Below, piece after piece: positions 30,411-40,494 of a stretch of 64,000 nt of DNA. Position numbers and translations under genes: made by a program. The DNA lies in contig DVID01000009.1 of the NCBI GenBank assembly GCA_018711625.1, forward strand, positions 1 to 64,000, written 5' to 3'. Under the pieces are notes generated by a model, which was not told the origin of the DNA, searched no databases, and was given only the letters and a program-made list of their open reading frames with translations. Each line of letters starts with the position of its first letter. Position 1 is the stretch's first letter. Source of the DNA: Candidatus Limicola stercorigallinarum (GTDB lineage: Bacteria > Actinomycetota > Coriobacteriia > Coriobacteriales > Coriobacteriaceae).

Positions 30411-32603
30411 TTACTCGTCAATACGCTCGAAGCGATACATGCGGCTTGCGTACGGCGCGCACGAAACCGGAAGCGGCAGGCCTGAATCCATGAGCGCGTC
30501 TGCGCAGTACTCACGGCCCGAGATAATCTCGCGATAGCGGGCGCCCGACGTGAGTCCGCGCGGCATCACGTACTCAGCCTCGCCGTATCCCTCGACCTTC
30601 ATAACAATCGCACACACCAGCGCGTGAGATGCATCTTCCGAGACATACTCCCAGGAATAGATGTCATCCCTGGGCGAGGTGAGACGGTAGAGCAGGCCTT
30701 CACGCACCAGCGGCTCAATCTCGCGGTAGAACTCAATCTGGTCCTTGATGATCTCGCATGCGCGCGGCGGGAGCTCCATGAGGTCCAGCTCATAGCCAAA
30801 GCCACCACCGGCCATGGCCACCATGCCACGGGCAGTAAGCGGCACGTCACGGCCGTTAATCTCGTTCGGGCAGGCCGAGACATGCGCACCCATGGTAGAG
30901 GCCGGGTAGCAGAACGACGTTCCGTACTGAATGGTCATGCGGTTATCGGCGTCGGTGTTGTCGCTCGTCCAAATCTGCGGTGTGTAGTACATCATGCCGG
31001 CATCAAAGCGGCCACCGCCTGCCGAGCATCCCTCAAAGAGCACGTTGGGGTAGCGCTCAACCAGGCGCTCAAGCAGCTCGTACAAGCCCAGCATGTAATC
31101 GTAGAGCACACGGCCCTGGTCGCTCGCGGCGTGCGAATACACGTCAATGATGCTGCGGTTGTAGTCCCACTTCACATACTCGATATTCGCTTGATCGAGG
31201 ATGGCGGAGAGCTGCTGGAAGAGATTCTCGCGCACATCGGCGCGCGAAAGGTCGAGCACCAGCTGGTCACGACCGAGCACAGGCTCCTTGCCGGGCACCG
31301 CAAGCGCCCAGTCGGGGTGCGCACGATAAAGGTCGCTGTCCTCCGAGACCATCTCGGGCTCCACCCAGATGCCAAACTTCAAACCAAGCGCATTCACGCG
31401 GTCAACGAGCTCGGCGAGGGTGCCACCAAGCTTCTCGGTATTCACCGTCCAGTCGCCCAGCGCGCGGAAATCGTCGCAACGATTTCCAAACCAACCGTCG
31501 TCCATCACGAGCATGTCGATGCCCAGCTCGGCACCCTTCTCGGCAAGGCGCACGAGCGAATCGCCCGTGAAATCAAAGTAGGCCGCCTCCCAGCTGTTCA
31601 GAAGAATGGGACGCGGGCGATCACGCCACACACCGCGGCACACATGCTTGCGAATGCAGCGATGCATGTTGTGCGAAATGCGCTCGACGCCCTTATTGGA
31701 GTAGGTGAGAATAACCTCGGGCGCCACCAGGCTCTCGCCCGGCTCAAGCGGATAGGAGAATTCACTATCTGAGAGGCCCATCCGCAGACGTGTCTGATCA
31801 AACTGGTCGCGCTCAACCTCGGCCAAGAAGTTTCCACTGTACACAAAGGTCATCGACCAGCAGCGACCATGCGTCTCGGTGGCATCGTGATCGAGAAGGA
31901 TCATGGCCGGACTGTACTGGTTGGACGACATGCCGCGGCGACTACCCACCGAGAACGACCCGTTCCCCACAGGATGGCGATCGGGACGGCGTTCCATGGC
32001 GTGACGGCCGTTGAAGCTCATCACATCGTAGTTGCCATGAATGAAGTCGAGGCAAGCAGTCTCGGCACGCTCGACCGTAAGGCGCGCGTTGCCCTCGTTC
32101 TTGATAATGGCCGCACGCGTGATGATGTCAATTTTGGGAAGCACGCCATACAGCAGCTCCACCTCAAGCCCCAGACGCGGGTCAGCCAAGGTGATGGAGA
32201 GCGTCTCCGCCTCATCATCGTCGGCCGAGGCATATACCGCCGGAAGTCCCGGCAGGCCATACTTGCCCTGTTTAATCTCGTAGCGCACATAGCGCAGGTC
32301 GCATCCAAACGTGCCCTGGGCATCGCGCACCTCAAACGAAACCGCGCGCATATCACCCGTACCGCGGAAAGGATACTCCTGCGGCAGCACGTCGAGCGAG
32401 TAGGTTCGATCGTGCACATCGTGCGGGCATGCGCACATGCCGCTGCGATCGGCAAAGGTCAAGAGATAGTCCATACAACCTTCGGTGCGCGTGCCGTAAT
32501 ACAGGTGCAGCAGATACCCAAAGCGGTCAACCTGCATCTGATACGTTGAGTTTGCAGTGTGGATGCTGAATGTCTTCGTGCTGGCATCATAAACTAGCGG
32601 CAT
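30411..32603 (-). CDS. Alpha-galactosidase, GH36
   Basis: LLNSWEAAYFDFTGDSLVRLAEKGAELGIDMLVMDDGWFG, VKWDYNR, CSAGGGRFDAGMMYYTPQIWTSDNTD. Confidence 0.94.
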   Translation of the reverse strand: MPLVYDASTKTFSIHTANSTYQMQVDRFGYLLHLYYGTRTEGCMDYLLTFADRSGMCACPHDVHDRTYSLDVLPQEYPFRGTGDMRAVSFEVRDAQGTFGCDLRYVRYEIKQGKYGLPGLPAVYASADDDEAETLSITLADPRLGLEVELLYGVLPKIDIITRAAIIKNEGNARLTVERAETACLDFIHGNYDVMSFNGRHAMERRPDRHPVGNGSFSVGSRRGMSSNQYSPAMILLDHDATETHGRCWSMTFVYSGNFLAEVERDQFDQTRLRMGLSDSEFSYPLEPGESLVAPEVILTYSNKGVERISHNMHRCIRKHVCRGVWRDRPRPILLNSWEAAYFDFTGDSLVRLAEKGAELGIDMLVMDDGWFGNRCDDFRALGDWTVNTEKLGGTLAELVDRVNALGLKFGIWVEPEMVSEDSDLYRAHPDWALAVPGKEPVLGRDQLVLDLSRADVRENLFQQLSAILDQANIEYVKWDYNRSIIDVYSHAASDQGRVLYDYMLGLYELLERLVERYPNVLFEGCSAGGGRFDAGMMYYTPQIWTSDNTDADNRMTIQYGTSFCYPASTMGAHVSACPNEINGRDVPLTARGMVAMAGGGFGYELDLMELPPRACEIIKDQIEFYREIEPLVREGLLYRLTSPRDDIYSWEYVSEDASHALVCAIVMKVEGYGEAEYVMPRGLTSGARYREIISGREYCADALMDSGLPLPVSCAPYASRMYRFERIDE

Positions 32604-32667
32604 GATTCCTCAGACTTTCTCGAATAACCACCGGGACATCAAATTTGCTTGTTACGGCTGATAAAAT

Positions 32668-32700
32668 CCCATGCCCGAGCTCTCAAAACCCGGGCATGGG
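32668..32700 (-). terminator. Terminator downstream of the sugar ABC permease gene
   Basis: CCCATGCCCG / CGGGCATGGG stem followed on the minus strand by ATTTTAT. Confidence 0.7.
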
Positions 32701-32773
32701 AAAAACTGCGCCAGTATAACCGCGTTACCTGTGCGTATGGGCTACGGTTCGCGAGGAGCTCGCGTAACCACAA

Positions 32774-33622
32774 CTACTTCACAGCGCCGTTGGTGACGCC
32801 ACCGATGATCTGCTTCTGCGCCACGATGTAGAAGATAATCATGGGCAGCATGGCGAGCAGGTAGCTTGCAAAGGCCAGGTTGTAGTTGGTGGAGAACGCC
32901 GTCTGGAAGTTCATCTGCGCGAGCGGCAGGGTGTTCACGCCCTGGCCTCCCATGATAACAAGAGGGGTCATAACGTCGTTCCACACCGCAAGGCCGGTGA
33001 TAACAGCAACGGTGGCATGCATGGGCTTCATGAGCGGGAAGATGATCTTCCAATATGTCTTCCATGTAGAGGCACCGTCCACGCGCGCCGCCTCTTCGAG
33101 CGCGATGGGGATGTTACGCAGATAGCCGGTGTAAAGCATCATGTTCATGGGCATGTAGAAGACCACATAGAGGATCATGACGCCCACCATGTTGTCCAGA
33201 TGCATGATGGCGGTCTGCTTCACGAGCGGCATCATGAGGATCGCGAACGGCACGTACATACCGGCGATGATGAAGTAATACGACCACTTAAAGATGCGCT
33301 TGTGATCCATGTTGCGGCCGATGGCGTAAGCGGCAAGGCTGTGGATAAGAATGGACACGACCACCGCTACAACCGTGATGATGAGCGAGTTCATAAACGA
33401 GCGGAAGAAGTCGGTGACCTGAATGGCCTCGATAAAGTTGTCCAAGCTCCAAGTGCTGGGCAGCGACAGGATGCCGGCGATGTCGTTGGTCATCTCAGAC
33501 GGATCTTTGAAGGCGATGACCACCGCCATGTAGAGCGGGAAGATGATGGTGATGAGGCCGATGATAAGCAGGATGGTGATAGGCCAATTGACCCGCTCTT
33601 TGACCTTTTTGGTGTTAGCCAT
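32774..33622 (-). CDS. Carbohydrate ABC transporter permease (CUT1, MalG/MsmG-like)
   Basis: EAARVDGASTWKTYWKIIFPLMKP EAA loop. Confidence 0.93.
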   Translation of the reverse strand: MANTKKVKERVNWPITILLIIGLITIIFPLYMAVVIAFKDPSEMTNDIAGILSLPSTWSLDNFIEAIQVTDFFRSFMNSLIITVVAVVVSILIHSLAAYAIGRNMDHKRIFKWSYYFIIAGMYVPFAILMMPLVKQTAIMHLDNMVGVMILYVVFYMPMNMMLYTGYLRNIPIALEEAARVDGASTWKTYWKIIFPLMKPMHATVAVITGLAVWNDVMTPLVIMGGQGVNTLPLAQMNFQTAFSTNYNLAFASYLLAMLPMIIFYIVAQKQIIGGVTNGAVK

Positions 33623-34488
33623 TAGAGCTGCTCCTCCTTACTGTTCAAGAATTTGGTCTGCAGGATGGAGACCACGGCGATGAGGATGAAGAAGATCACC
33701 GCGTTGGCGCACTGGAAGCCAAACTGGCCGCCCGAGAGACCATTGTTGTAGATGAGGTAGGAGATGGACTCGGTAGACTGCGCAGGACCGCCGGAGGTCA
33801 TAGCCACAATCTGATCGAAGACCATAAGCATGTCTTTCATCACGAGCACCATGTTGGTGGTAACGGAAGGCATGATGAGCGGCAGCGTGATGTAGCGGAA
33901 CTTGTCCCAACCCACGGCGCCGTCGAGCGAACCGGCCTCATACACATCCTCGGGCACCGACGAAAGGCCCGTGATGTAGATGATTGTGGTCTGAGCGCAG
34001 GCCTGCCATACGAGCACCACCACGATGGCAACCCATGCCCAGTCGGGGCTTGCAAGGATAGACTCGGTACCCGTGAGCGCCGGAACGATGTAGGTGAAGA
34101 AGTAGCTAAACACGTAGCCAACCACCAGGCCGCCCAAGATGCGCGGTACGAAGTAAACACCACGGAGTGCGCTCTTGAAACGAATCTTGCTCGAAAGACC
34201 AATGGCGAGCATAAGCGAAATCACATTGGTGAGAACAGTCGCTACCACTGCCACCTTAAACGTGAACAAATAGGAGTTCAAAACGCGGGTGTCGGTGAAC
34301 AAATCCAGGTAGTTTTGGAAACCAACAAGGTTGAAGGCGCCATATCCCTTGGAGTCGGTGAAACTGTAGAAAAAGCCCGTGACAAGCGGGAACGTGTTAA
34401 ATGCGATGAAAAGCACAAGGACCGGGATGAGGATCGCAATGAAGGTCTTGTTGCGACCCGACCCAACCTTGGTAGCTGTACTTGCCAT
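33622..34488 (-). CDS. Carbohydrate ABC transporter permease (CUT1, MalF/MsmF-like)
   Basis: YEAGSLDGAVGWDKFRYITLPLIMPS EAA loop; 1-nt overlap with the next gene. Confidence 0.93.
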   Translation of the reverse strand: MASTATKVGSGRNKTFIAILIPVLVLFIAFNTFPLVTGFFYSFTDSKGYGAFNLVGFQNYLDLFTDTRVLNSYLFTFKVAVVATVLTNVISLMLAIGLSSKIRFKSALRGVYFVPRILGGLVVGYVFSYFFTYIVPALTGTESILASPDWAWVAIVVVLVWQACAQTTIIYITGLSSVPEDVYEAGSLDGAVGWDKFRYITLPLIMPSVTTNMVLVMKDMLMVFDQIVAMTSGGPAQSTESISYLIYNNGLSGGQFGFQCANAVIFFILIAVVSILQTKFLNSKEEQL

Positions 34489-34500
34489 ATCTCTTCCTCC

Positions 34501-35787
34501 TTACTGCTGGCTCTCGTATTCCTGGACCTTGCGAATGACGGAGCGGTTGTAGCGCTGCCAATCCTCATCCCACTTAGTGAGGAACGCGTCCACATCCTTG
34601 TTGATAAGCATCGTTTGCAGCTGAGCGTCGGCCGCCATGGAGGACTGATACGAGTGGTCGAGGTAGTCGAGCACCTTACCCTCGTCCAGGAAGGGCAGGA
34701 TGTCGTCATAGAGCGGGTCGAGGGTGTAGTCGCCTTCGGTGCAGGGAATAGCACGCTGGTTATCGATGTAGGTCTGTACGTTCTCCTGCTCGTTCAAGAA
34801 GGCGATGACCTCGTAAACGGCATCCTTGTGATCGCAAGTCTCGGCAACACACCACTGCAGGTCAACACCAGACACCACAATGCGGTCATCGGGGTTCTCG
34901 GCGGAAGGCATGGCAAACAGACCAATGTTCATCTCGGGATTCACCGAGAGAATCTGCGGCACAGCGAACGAGCCGCATGGATACATGGCACTCTGGCCGC
35001 GGGCGAACGCGGTGCAGGCATCGTTGTAGGCGTAGGCAAAGGGACCAGGTTCCGCGTAATCGAGCAGCTGGAGCATACGCTCGGCGGGCTCGCGGTAATA
35101 GTCCGAGAACTTTGCCTTGCCGGAGTTGACCTGGCGCGCCAGATCGCTCGGCACCATGTTGATGGTGATGGAGTTCCAAGGCGAGAGGATCGTCCAAGTA
35201 TCCAGGTATCCCAGATAAATGGGGTAGATATCGGGCGTCTCGGATTTGATCTGCTCAAAGAGGGCAATCATCTCGTCCCAGGTCTCGGGAACCGTCCAGC
35301 CATGCTCCTCGAACATATCCTTGTTGTAGAGCATGCCGGCGGCGTTGGCCACGTAGGGCACACCATAGATGCCATCCATGGGCACATAGGTGACGCTCTC
35401 CAAAATGTCCTGATAGGCCTCGCTCACCTTGTCCAGCGTGGGGCAATCCGAAACATTGGCCAAAATGGCGGAGTCTACAAAGTTGGCGTAGTCGGCATCG
35501 CCGCCGATACCGATGATATCGGGGTAATCCTCGCGCACGAAGCGCGTCTTCATGATGGTTACGGCATCTGCGGGGCTCGTGATGTTGAGGTAGATATCGT
35601 CGTGCGTGGAGTTGAACTCATCCATGAGCTGGTCAAAGATGCTCACGGCTTCCTGCTTGTAGCTTACGATTTCCACCTCAACCTTGCCGTCTGCACGTTC
35701 GGTGGTGCAGCCGGAGAACAGAAGCGATGCCGCTCCAGCCGCGCCGAGACCCAGAAGCGAGCGGCGCGTGATGGGCTTGTTCAGCAT
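34501..35787 (-). CDS. Extracellular solute-binding lipoprotein of the sugar ABC transporter
   Basis: Signal/lipobox LLGLGAAGAASLLFSGCTT; adjacent to permease genes. Confidence 0.9.
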   Translation of the reverse strand: MLNKPITRRSLLGLGAAGAASLLFSGCTTERADGKVEVEIVSYKQEAVSIFDQLMDEFNSTHDDIYLNITSPADAVTIMKTRFVREDYPDIIGIGGDADYANFVDSAILANVSDCPTLDKVSEAYQDILESVTYVPMDGIYGVPYVANAAGMLYNKDMFEEHGWTVPETWDEMIALFEQIKSETPDIYPIYLGYLDTWTILSPWNSITINMVPSDLARQVNSGKAKFSDYYREPAERMLQLLDYAEPGPFAYAYNDACTAFARGQSAMYPCGSFAVPQILSVNPEMNIGLFAMPSAENPDDRIVVSGVDLQWCVAETCDHKDAVYEVIAFLNEQENVQTYIDNQRAIPCTEGDYTLDPLYDDILPFLDEGKVLDYLDHSYQSSMAADAQLQTMLINKDVDAFLTKWDEDWQRYNRSVIRKVQEYESQQ

Positions 35788-35799
35788 AATCCCCTCCTG

Positions 35800-36909
35800 T
35801 TAATGAACGATGGCGAGCTCGGTCTGCTTGTCGAACACGTGGATCTTATCCGCGTCGAAGGCAACCTTGATACGCGAGCCCGTGCGGACGGGATTCGTGG
35901 CCGAAATATGCGCAGAGATGGAGCCACCGTCCACATCACCGTAGATCATGGCTTCGGAGCCCAGCAGCTCGTACACGGTAACGTTGGCATCGATGGTCTC
36001 GGTGAGCGTCTTACCCTCGGCATACTCATGCTCTTCGATAACATCCTCGGGGCGGATGCCCAGCACCACAACCTTGCCCTTGTAAGCCTTGAGCGCGGCG
36101 GCCTTGGAATCGGGCACGGTGATGGTGTTCTTACCAAAGGTGAGCGTGACCTTGCCTGCTGCCTCGCCCACGGTGGCGTCGATGAAGTTCATCTGCGGAG
36201 AGCCAATAAAGCCAGCAACAAACAGGTTGCAGGGCTCGGCATACAGCTTGGCTGGGGTATCAACCTGCTGCATAACGCCATCTTTCATAACAACGATGCG
36301 CGTGCCGAGCGTCATGGCCTCGGTCTGGTCGTGCGTGACGTAGATGATGGTGGCGCCCAAGCGGTCATGCAGCTTGGAGATCTCGGCGCGCATCTGTACG
36401 CGGAGCTTTGCATCGAGGTTGGAGAGCGGCTCGTCCATGAGGAACACCTTGGGCTGGCGAGCGATGGCGCGGCCCATGGCAACACGCTGACGCTGACCGC
36501 CGGAAAGAGCGGACGGCTTGCGGTCGAGCAGCTTCTCAAGGTCGAGAATGCGTGCGGCCTCGTGAACCATCTTGTCGATCTCTTCCTGCGGAGCCTTGCG
36601 CAGGCGCATCGGGAAGGCCATGTTCTCGTACACGGTCATATGCGGATAGAGCGCGTAGTTCTGGAAGACCATGGCGATGTCGCGGTCCTTGGGTTCAACA
36701 TCGTTCACCACACGACCATCGATCTTGAGCGTACCGGAGGTGATGTCCTCAAGACCAGCAACCATGCGCAGCGTGGTGGACTTGCCGCAACCGGAGGGGC
36801 CAACGAAGATGATGAACTCCTTGTCAGCAATCTCGAGGTTAAAGTCTTTGACGCCTTCGTACCCGTTTGGGTATGTCTTCCCAATGTGCTCGAGTGAAAG
36901 TCCTGCCAT
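35800..36909 (-). CDS. ABC transporter ATP-binding protein, UgpC/MsmK type
   Basis: MAGLSLEHIGKTYPNGYEGVKDFNLEI, GPSGCGKST, LSGGQRQRVAMGRAI, C-terminal TOBE-like region. Confidence 0.94.
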   Translation of the reverse strand: MAGLSLEHIGKTYPNGYEGVKDFNLEIADKEFIIFVGPSGCGKSTTLRMVAGLEDITSGTLKIDGRVVNDVEPKDRDIAMVFQNYALYPHMTVYENMAFPMRLRKAPQEEIDKMVHEAARILDLEKLLDRKPSALSGGQRQRVAMGRAIARQPKVFLMDEPLSNLDAKLRVQMRAEISKLHDRLGATIIYVTHDQTEAMTLGTRIVVMKDGVMQQVDTPAKLYAEPCNLFVAGFIGSPQMNFIDATVGEAAGKVTLTFGKNTITVPDSKAAALKAYKGKVVVLGIRPEDVIEEHEYAEGKTLTETIDANVTVYELLGSEAMIYGDVDGGSISAHISATNPVRTGSRIKVAFDADKIHVFDKQTELAIVH

Positions 36910-37210
36910 TTCACGACCCCTTCCTGCCTTACACAACCCCTGAGCACGGGTGTGCGGCACACTGTTTACAATGACTTCATTCTATGTTGTCATTTTGCGT
37001 ACTAAATAACGTTTTATGGTATGTTCTATTCCGAATACCGTGTTTCTGCTGGTAAACAAGGTGACATAAGCATGAAGACCCTATGACGGGTTTCGCTAAA
37101 CGGTATCTTTTCAACCAGCAACGGTAGAAATAAAACGATAAACATCAAGGTAATAGCGTTGCATTATAGTATCGCGGTGTAAGGTGGTATCTCGAAGCGA
37201 GTAAAAGGAG

Positions 37211-37300
37211 CAATTTTTATATATCAATATTTGCTCATTATTCCTTAATTTTATATCGATATTAATTTTATATATCGCTTTTTGATATATAAATAAGACG
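37211..37300. promoter_or_regulatory. AT-rich regulatory region with TTAATTTTATAT(AT)CG direct repeats and TATATATC-N7-GATATATA inverted repeat
   Basis: Read directly; divergent promoter region between the ABC ATPase and amylosucrase-like genes. Confidence 0.5.
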
Positions 37301-37317
37301 GCTCGGAAGGGGTAGCC

Positions 37318-39366
37318 ATGAAGGTAACGAAGACCAGCGAACATCCGGCTAGCTCAACAACCAGCACAAGGAAGGCAACCGGCGGCACGGCTCAGGCGCA
37401 TACGACCGCATCTGTTGAAGCCCCCCAACGCTCCACGCATACCGCGCGGTCGCAACATGCCCCAGCGGCGCCTACCCATAAGGCCAAATCCACAGCCAAA
37501 GCGACCCCCGAGCCAAGTGACGACGAACGCTACCTGATGCGCCTGGCACGCCATCACGATGAGCTTCGCTGGCTGTATATGGAGCTCTACGGCAACGACG
37601 ACATGTTTGGCGAGCTCGTACAACAAATGAAGTGGTGGTATGACCAGCGCGACCCCGCGTTGAAAAAGCTCGACTGCGAGCGCGAGGAGAAAGGTGCCTG
37701 GTACCGCGATCGCACGATGCTTGGTATGCAGATGTATATCGATAACTTCGCGGGCACCATCAAGGGTGTTATCAAGCACCTCGACTATATCGAGCGCTGC
37801 CACGTGAACTACCTGCACCTTATGCCCTTCCTCGATACCCCGGCAGACAAGAGCCGCTCCGATGGCGGCTATGCCGTATCTGATTTCCGTCGGGTGAAGC
37901 CGGAGCTGGGCACTATGGACGATCTGGCAGAGCTCGCCCGCAAGTGCCACGAGCGCGGCATCAGCCTCTGTATGGACTTCGTGATGAATCACACCTCCGA
38001 GGACCATGAATGGGCCCGCCGGGCGCGCGCCGGCGAAGGCGAGTACATGAGCCGGTATTTCTTCTGCGACAACCAGGCCATCATCGACCAATACACCCGC
38101 GACGTTCCCCAGGTGTTCCCCACCACAGCACCCGGGCACTTTACGTACCTGCCCGAGCTGGGGCAGTCGGTCATGACGCAGTTCTATCCCTATCAGTGGG
38201 ATCTAAACTACCGAAACCCGCGCGTCTTTAACGAGATGATGTACAACTTCCTCTTCTTGGCCAACCAAGGCATGGACATCATCCGTATTGACGCAGTGCC
38301 CTATATTTGGAAGCAGCTGGGCACCAACTGCCGCAACCTTCCACAGGTGCACACCATCGTACGCATGATGCGCATGATTGGCGAGATTGTGTGCCCGGGC
38401 ATCGTGCTGCTCGGCGAGGTTGTTATGGCACCTGTGGAGGTGGTGCCCTACTTTGGCACCGTCGAGAAGCCCGAGTGCCATATGCTCTACAACGTGACCA
38501 CTATGGCAACCACCTGGAACACCGTGGCGTGCCGCGATACGCGCCTGCTCCGCCGTCAGCTTGAGGCGATATGCAGCCTGCCGCGCGAGTACACGTTCCT
38601 TAACTACCTGCGTTGCCACGACGACATTGGCTGGGGCCTGGACTACGCCACCCTGTCTGAATGGGGCATGCGCGAGGTGCCGCACAAGCAGTACCTCAAC
38701 GAGTACTTCCAAGGCTTCACGCCGGGAAGCGTGAGCCGCGGCGAGCTCTATAACGCCGACCCCGTCACCGGCGACGCCCGCTTCTGCGCCACCACCGCCT
38801 CAATGTGCGGCATCGAGGCAGCTGGCTTCGAGGGTAACGACGAGGCGATGGAGGTAGCCATTCGCAAAGACATCATGCTCCACGCCTACATGCTCACGCA
38901 GTCTGGGCTGCCCATTATCTACAGCGGTGACGAGATTGCCCAGGTAAACGACTACACCTATAAGGATGATCCTGAAAAAGCCGCCGATTCGCGCTACATC
39001 CACCGCGGCGTTTTTCCCTGGGCGCTCACCCAAAACATCGAGAAGCCCGGAACAGTCCAGCATGAGCTGTTCGGCGGACTAGACGCCCTTGAGCGCATCC
39101 GGCACGAGAACGCCATCTTTGATGGCGATGCGGAGATGTCCATCGGCGCGTATAGCGACCCCTCTATTTTGTGGATCAGCCGCCGCGCGAATGGACGCGA
39201 ACTGCATGCGATCTTTAACTTTAGCGACAATCCGCGCACCGTGTGGATGCCCGAGGAAGACGCCTACACCAACCTTGTCACAGGTGAGACCAACCAGGTG
39301 AAGACCATCGATATCGCCGGGTGGGACTTCGTGTGGCTTGAGCACGAAAAGGGCGGCGCAGCCTAA
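37318..39366 (+). CDS. Amylosucrase-like GH13 protein with T/S/A-rich N-terminal extension
   Basis: FAGTIKGVIKHLDYIERCHVNYLHLMPF, SDGGYAVSDFRRVKPELGTMDDL, DFVMNHTS, DIIRIDAVPYIWK, NYLRCHDDIGW. Confidence 0.85.
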   Translation: MKVTKTSEHPASSTTSTRKATGGTAQAHTTASVEAPQRSTHTARSQHAPAAPTHKAKSTAKATPEPSDDERYLMRLARHHDELRWLYMELYGNDDMFGELVQQMKWWYDQRDPALKKLDCEREEKGAWYRDRTMLGMQMYIDNFAGTIKGVIKHLDYIERCHVNYLHLMPFLDTPADKSRSDGGYAVSDFRRVKPELGTMDDLAELARKCHERGISLCMDFVMNHTSEDHEWARRARAGEGEYMSRYFFCDNQAIIDQYTRDVPQVFPTTAPGHFTYLPELGQSVMTQFYPYQWDLNYRNPRVFNEMMYNFLFLANQGMDIIRIDAVPYIWKQLGTNCRNLPQVHTIVRMMRMIGEIVCPGIVLLGEVVMAPVEVVPYFGTVEKPECHMLYNVTTMATTWNTVACRDTRLLRRQLEAICSLPREYTFLNYLRCHDDIGWGLDYATLSEWGMREVPHKQYLNEYFQGFTPGSVSRGELYNADPVTGDARFCATTASMCGIEAAGFEGNDEAMEVAIRKDIMLHAYMLTQSGLPIIYSGDEIAQVNDYTYKDDPEKAADSRYIHRGVFPWALTQNIEKPGTVQHELFGGLDALERIRHENAIFDGDAEMSIGAYSDPSILWISRRANGRELHAIFNFSDNPRTVWMPEEDAYTNLVTGETNQVKTIDIAGWDFVWLEHEKGGAA

Positions 39367-39483
39367 GTGTGCACGATGAAGCCGGTGGCGGGACTGCATC
39401 GAGCACCGATGTACAACCGTCCACCGGCCCGTACCGCATTATGAGCGATTCCGATATATCCTATATACAAATAGGAGGTGCCC

Positions 39484-40356
39484 ATGCCTGTTCACGATTT
39501 GCAGTTTGCCACGTTTTTAGGGGCAAACTATATCGACCTCATGCTCTTCCAGTACGGACGTGAGATGTGCGAGCCGGGCCATGCCTTTGGGCCGGCACAG
39601 CGCAGCCATTACCTGTTTCACTACATCATCTCGGGCAAGGGAACGCTGCTCGCCACCGACGACAGCGGTGAAAAACATCGTTTTGACCTGGGTGCCGGCG
39701 AAGGCTTTTTGATCTTTCCCGGTCAGATGAATATCTACTTTGCCGATATCGAAGACCCCTGGGAGTACACCTGGGTGGAGTTTGACGGCGCCGCGGTAAA
39801 ACGTGCCATCAAGCAAACGGGCCTCACCACCTCTTCCCCGGTATATCGCTCTCAGAGCGCCGATTTGCATGCCGCCCTGGAGCGGGAGATGCGCTATCTC
39901 GTGGACCATCGCGAAGAGTCGGAGCTGCACCTTATGGCGCACGGCTACCTCTTTTTGGATAACCTCATACGCTCTATCGAGCCAGCGCCCGTGCCCGCAG
40001 CCAACAAGCTGCAAGACTTCTATATCAGCAAGGCTATCGCCTATATCGAGAACAACTACCAAAACGATATCACCGTGGAGGATATCGCCCGCCAGACCGG
40101 CCTTAACCGCAGCTACTTTGGCAAGATGTTCCGCAGCGCAGTCGATCGGTCGCCCCAGCAGTACCTCATCGCTTATCGTATGAACAAAGCCACCGAGCTG
40201 CTCAAACTAAGTGCCCTTTCGGTGGGCGAGGTAGGCAAGGCTGTGGGCTACCCCAACCAACTGCATTTCTCACGCGCGTTCAAAAACGTGTATGGCGTTT
40301 CGCCGCGCACGTGGCGCAAGGAGAATATGGGTGTCACCCCAACCGGCCTGCGGTAG
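39484..40356 (+). CDS. AraC family transcriptional regulator
   Basis: N-terminal cupin; C-terminal ITVEDIARQTGLNRSYFGKMFRSAVDRSPQQYLIAYRMNKATELLK. Confidence 0.94.
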   Translation: MPVHDLQFATFLGANYIDLMLFQYGREMCEPGHAFGPAQRSHYLFHYIISGKGTLLATDDSGEKHRFDLGAGEGFLIFPGQMNIYFADIEDPWEYTWVEFDGAAVKRAIKQTGLTTSSPVYRSQSADLHAALEREMRYLVDHREESELHLMAHGYLFLDNLIRSIEPAPVPAANKLQDFYISKAIAYIENNYQNDITVEDIARQTGLNRSYFGKMFRSAVDRSPQQYLIAYRMNKATELLKLSALSVGEVGKAVGYPNQLHFSRAFKNVYGVSPRTWRKENMGVTPTGLR

Positions 40357-40494
40357 CGTGCGTAACCCGAGTCTAAGCGCGGCGCCAGATGCAGTCGCCG
40401 CGCGAATGATGCGAAAAGAGCATGCACCTCGTATGTCAGACAGGTAAGATGGCATCGCATCGTTGTTGCGCCGCGGGCGCCTCAGCTAGAAAGG

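Noticed and set aside
34315-36897. 860-aa plus-strand ORF
   Set aside because: Antisense to the sugar ABC genes; no recognisable domain.
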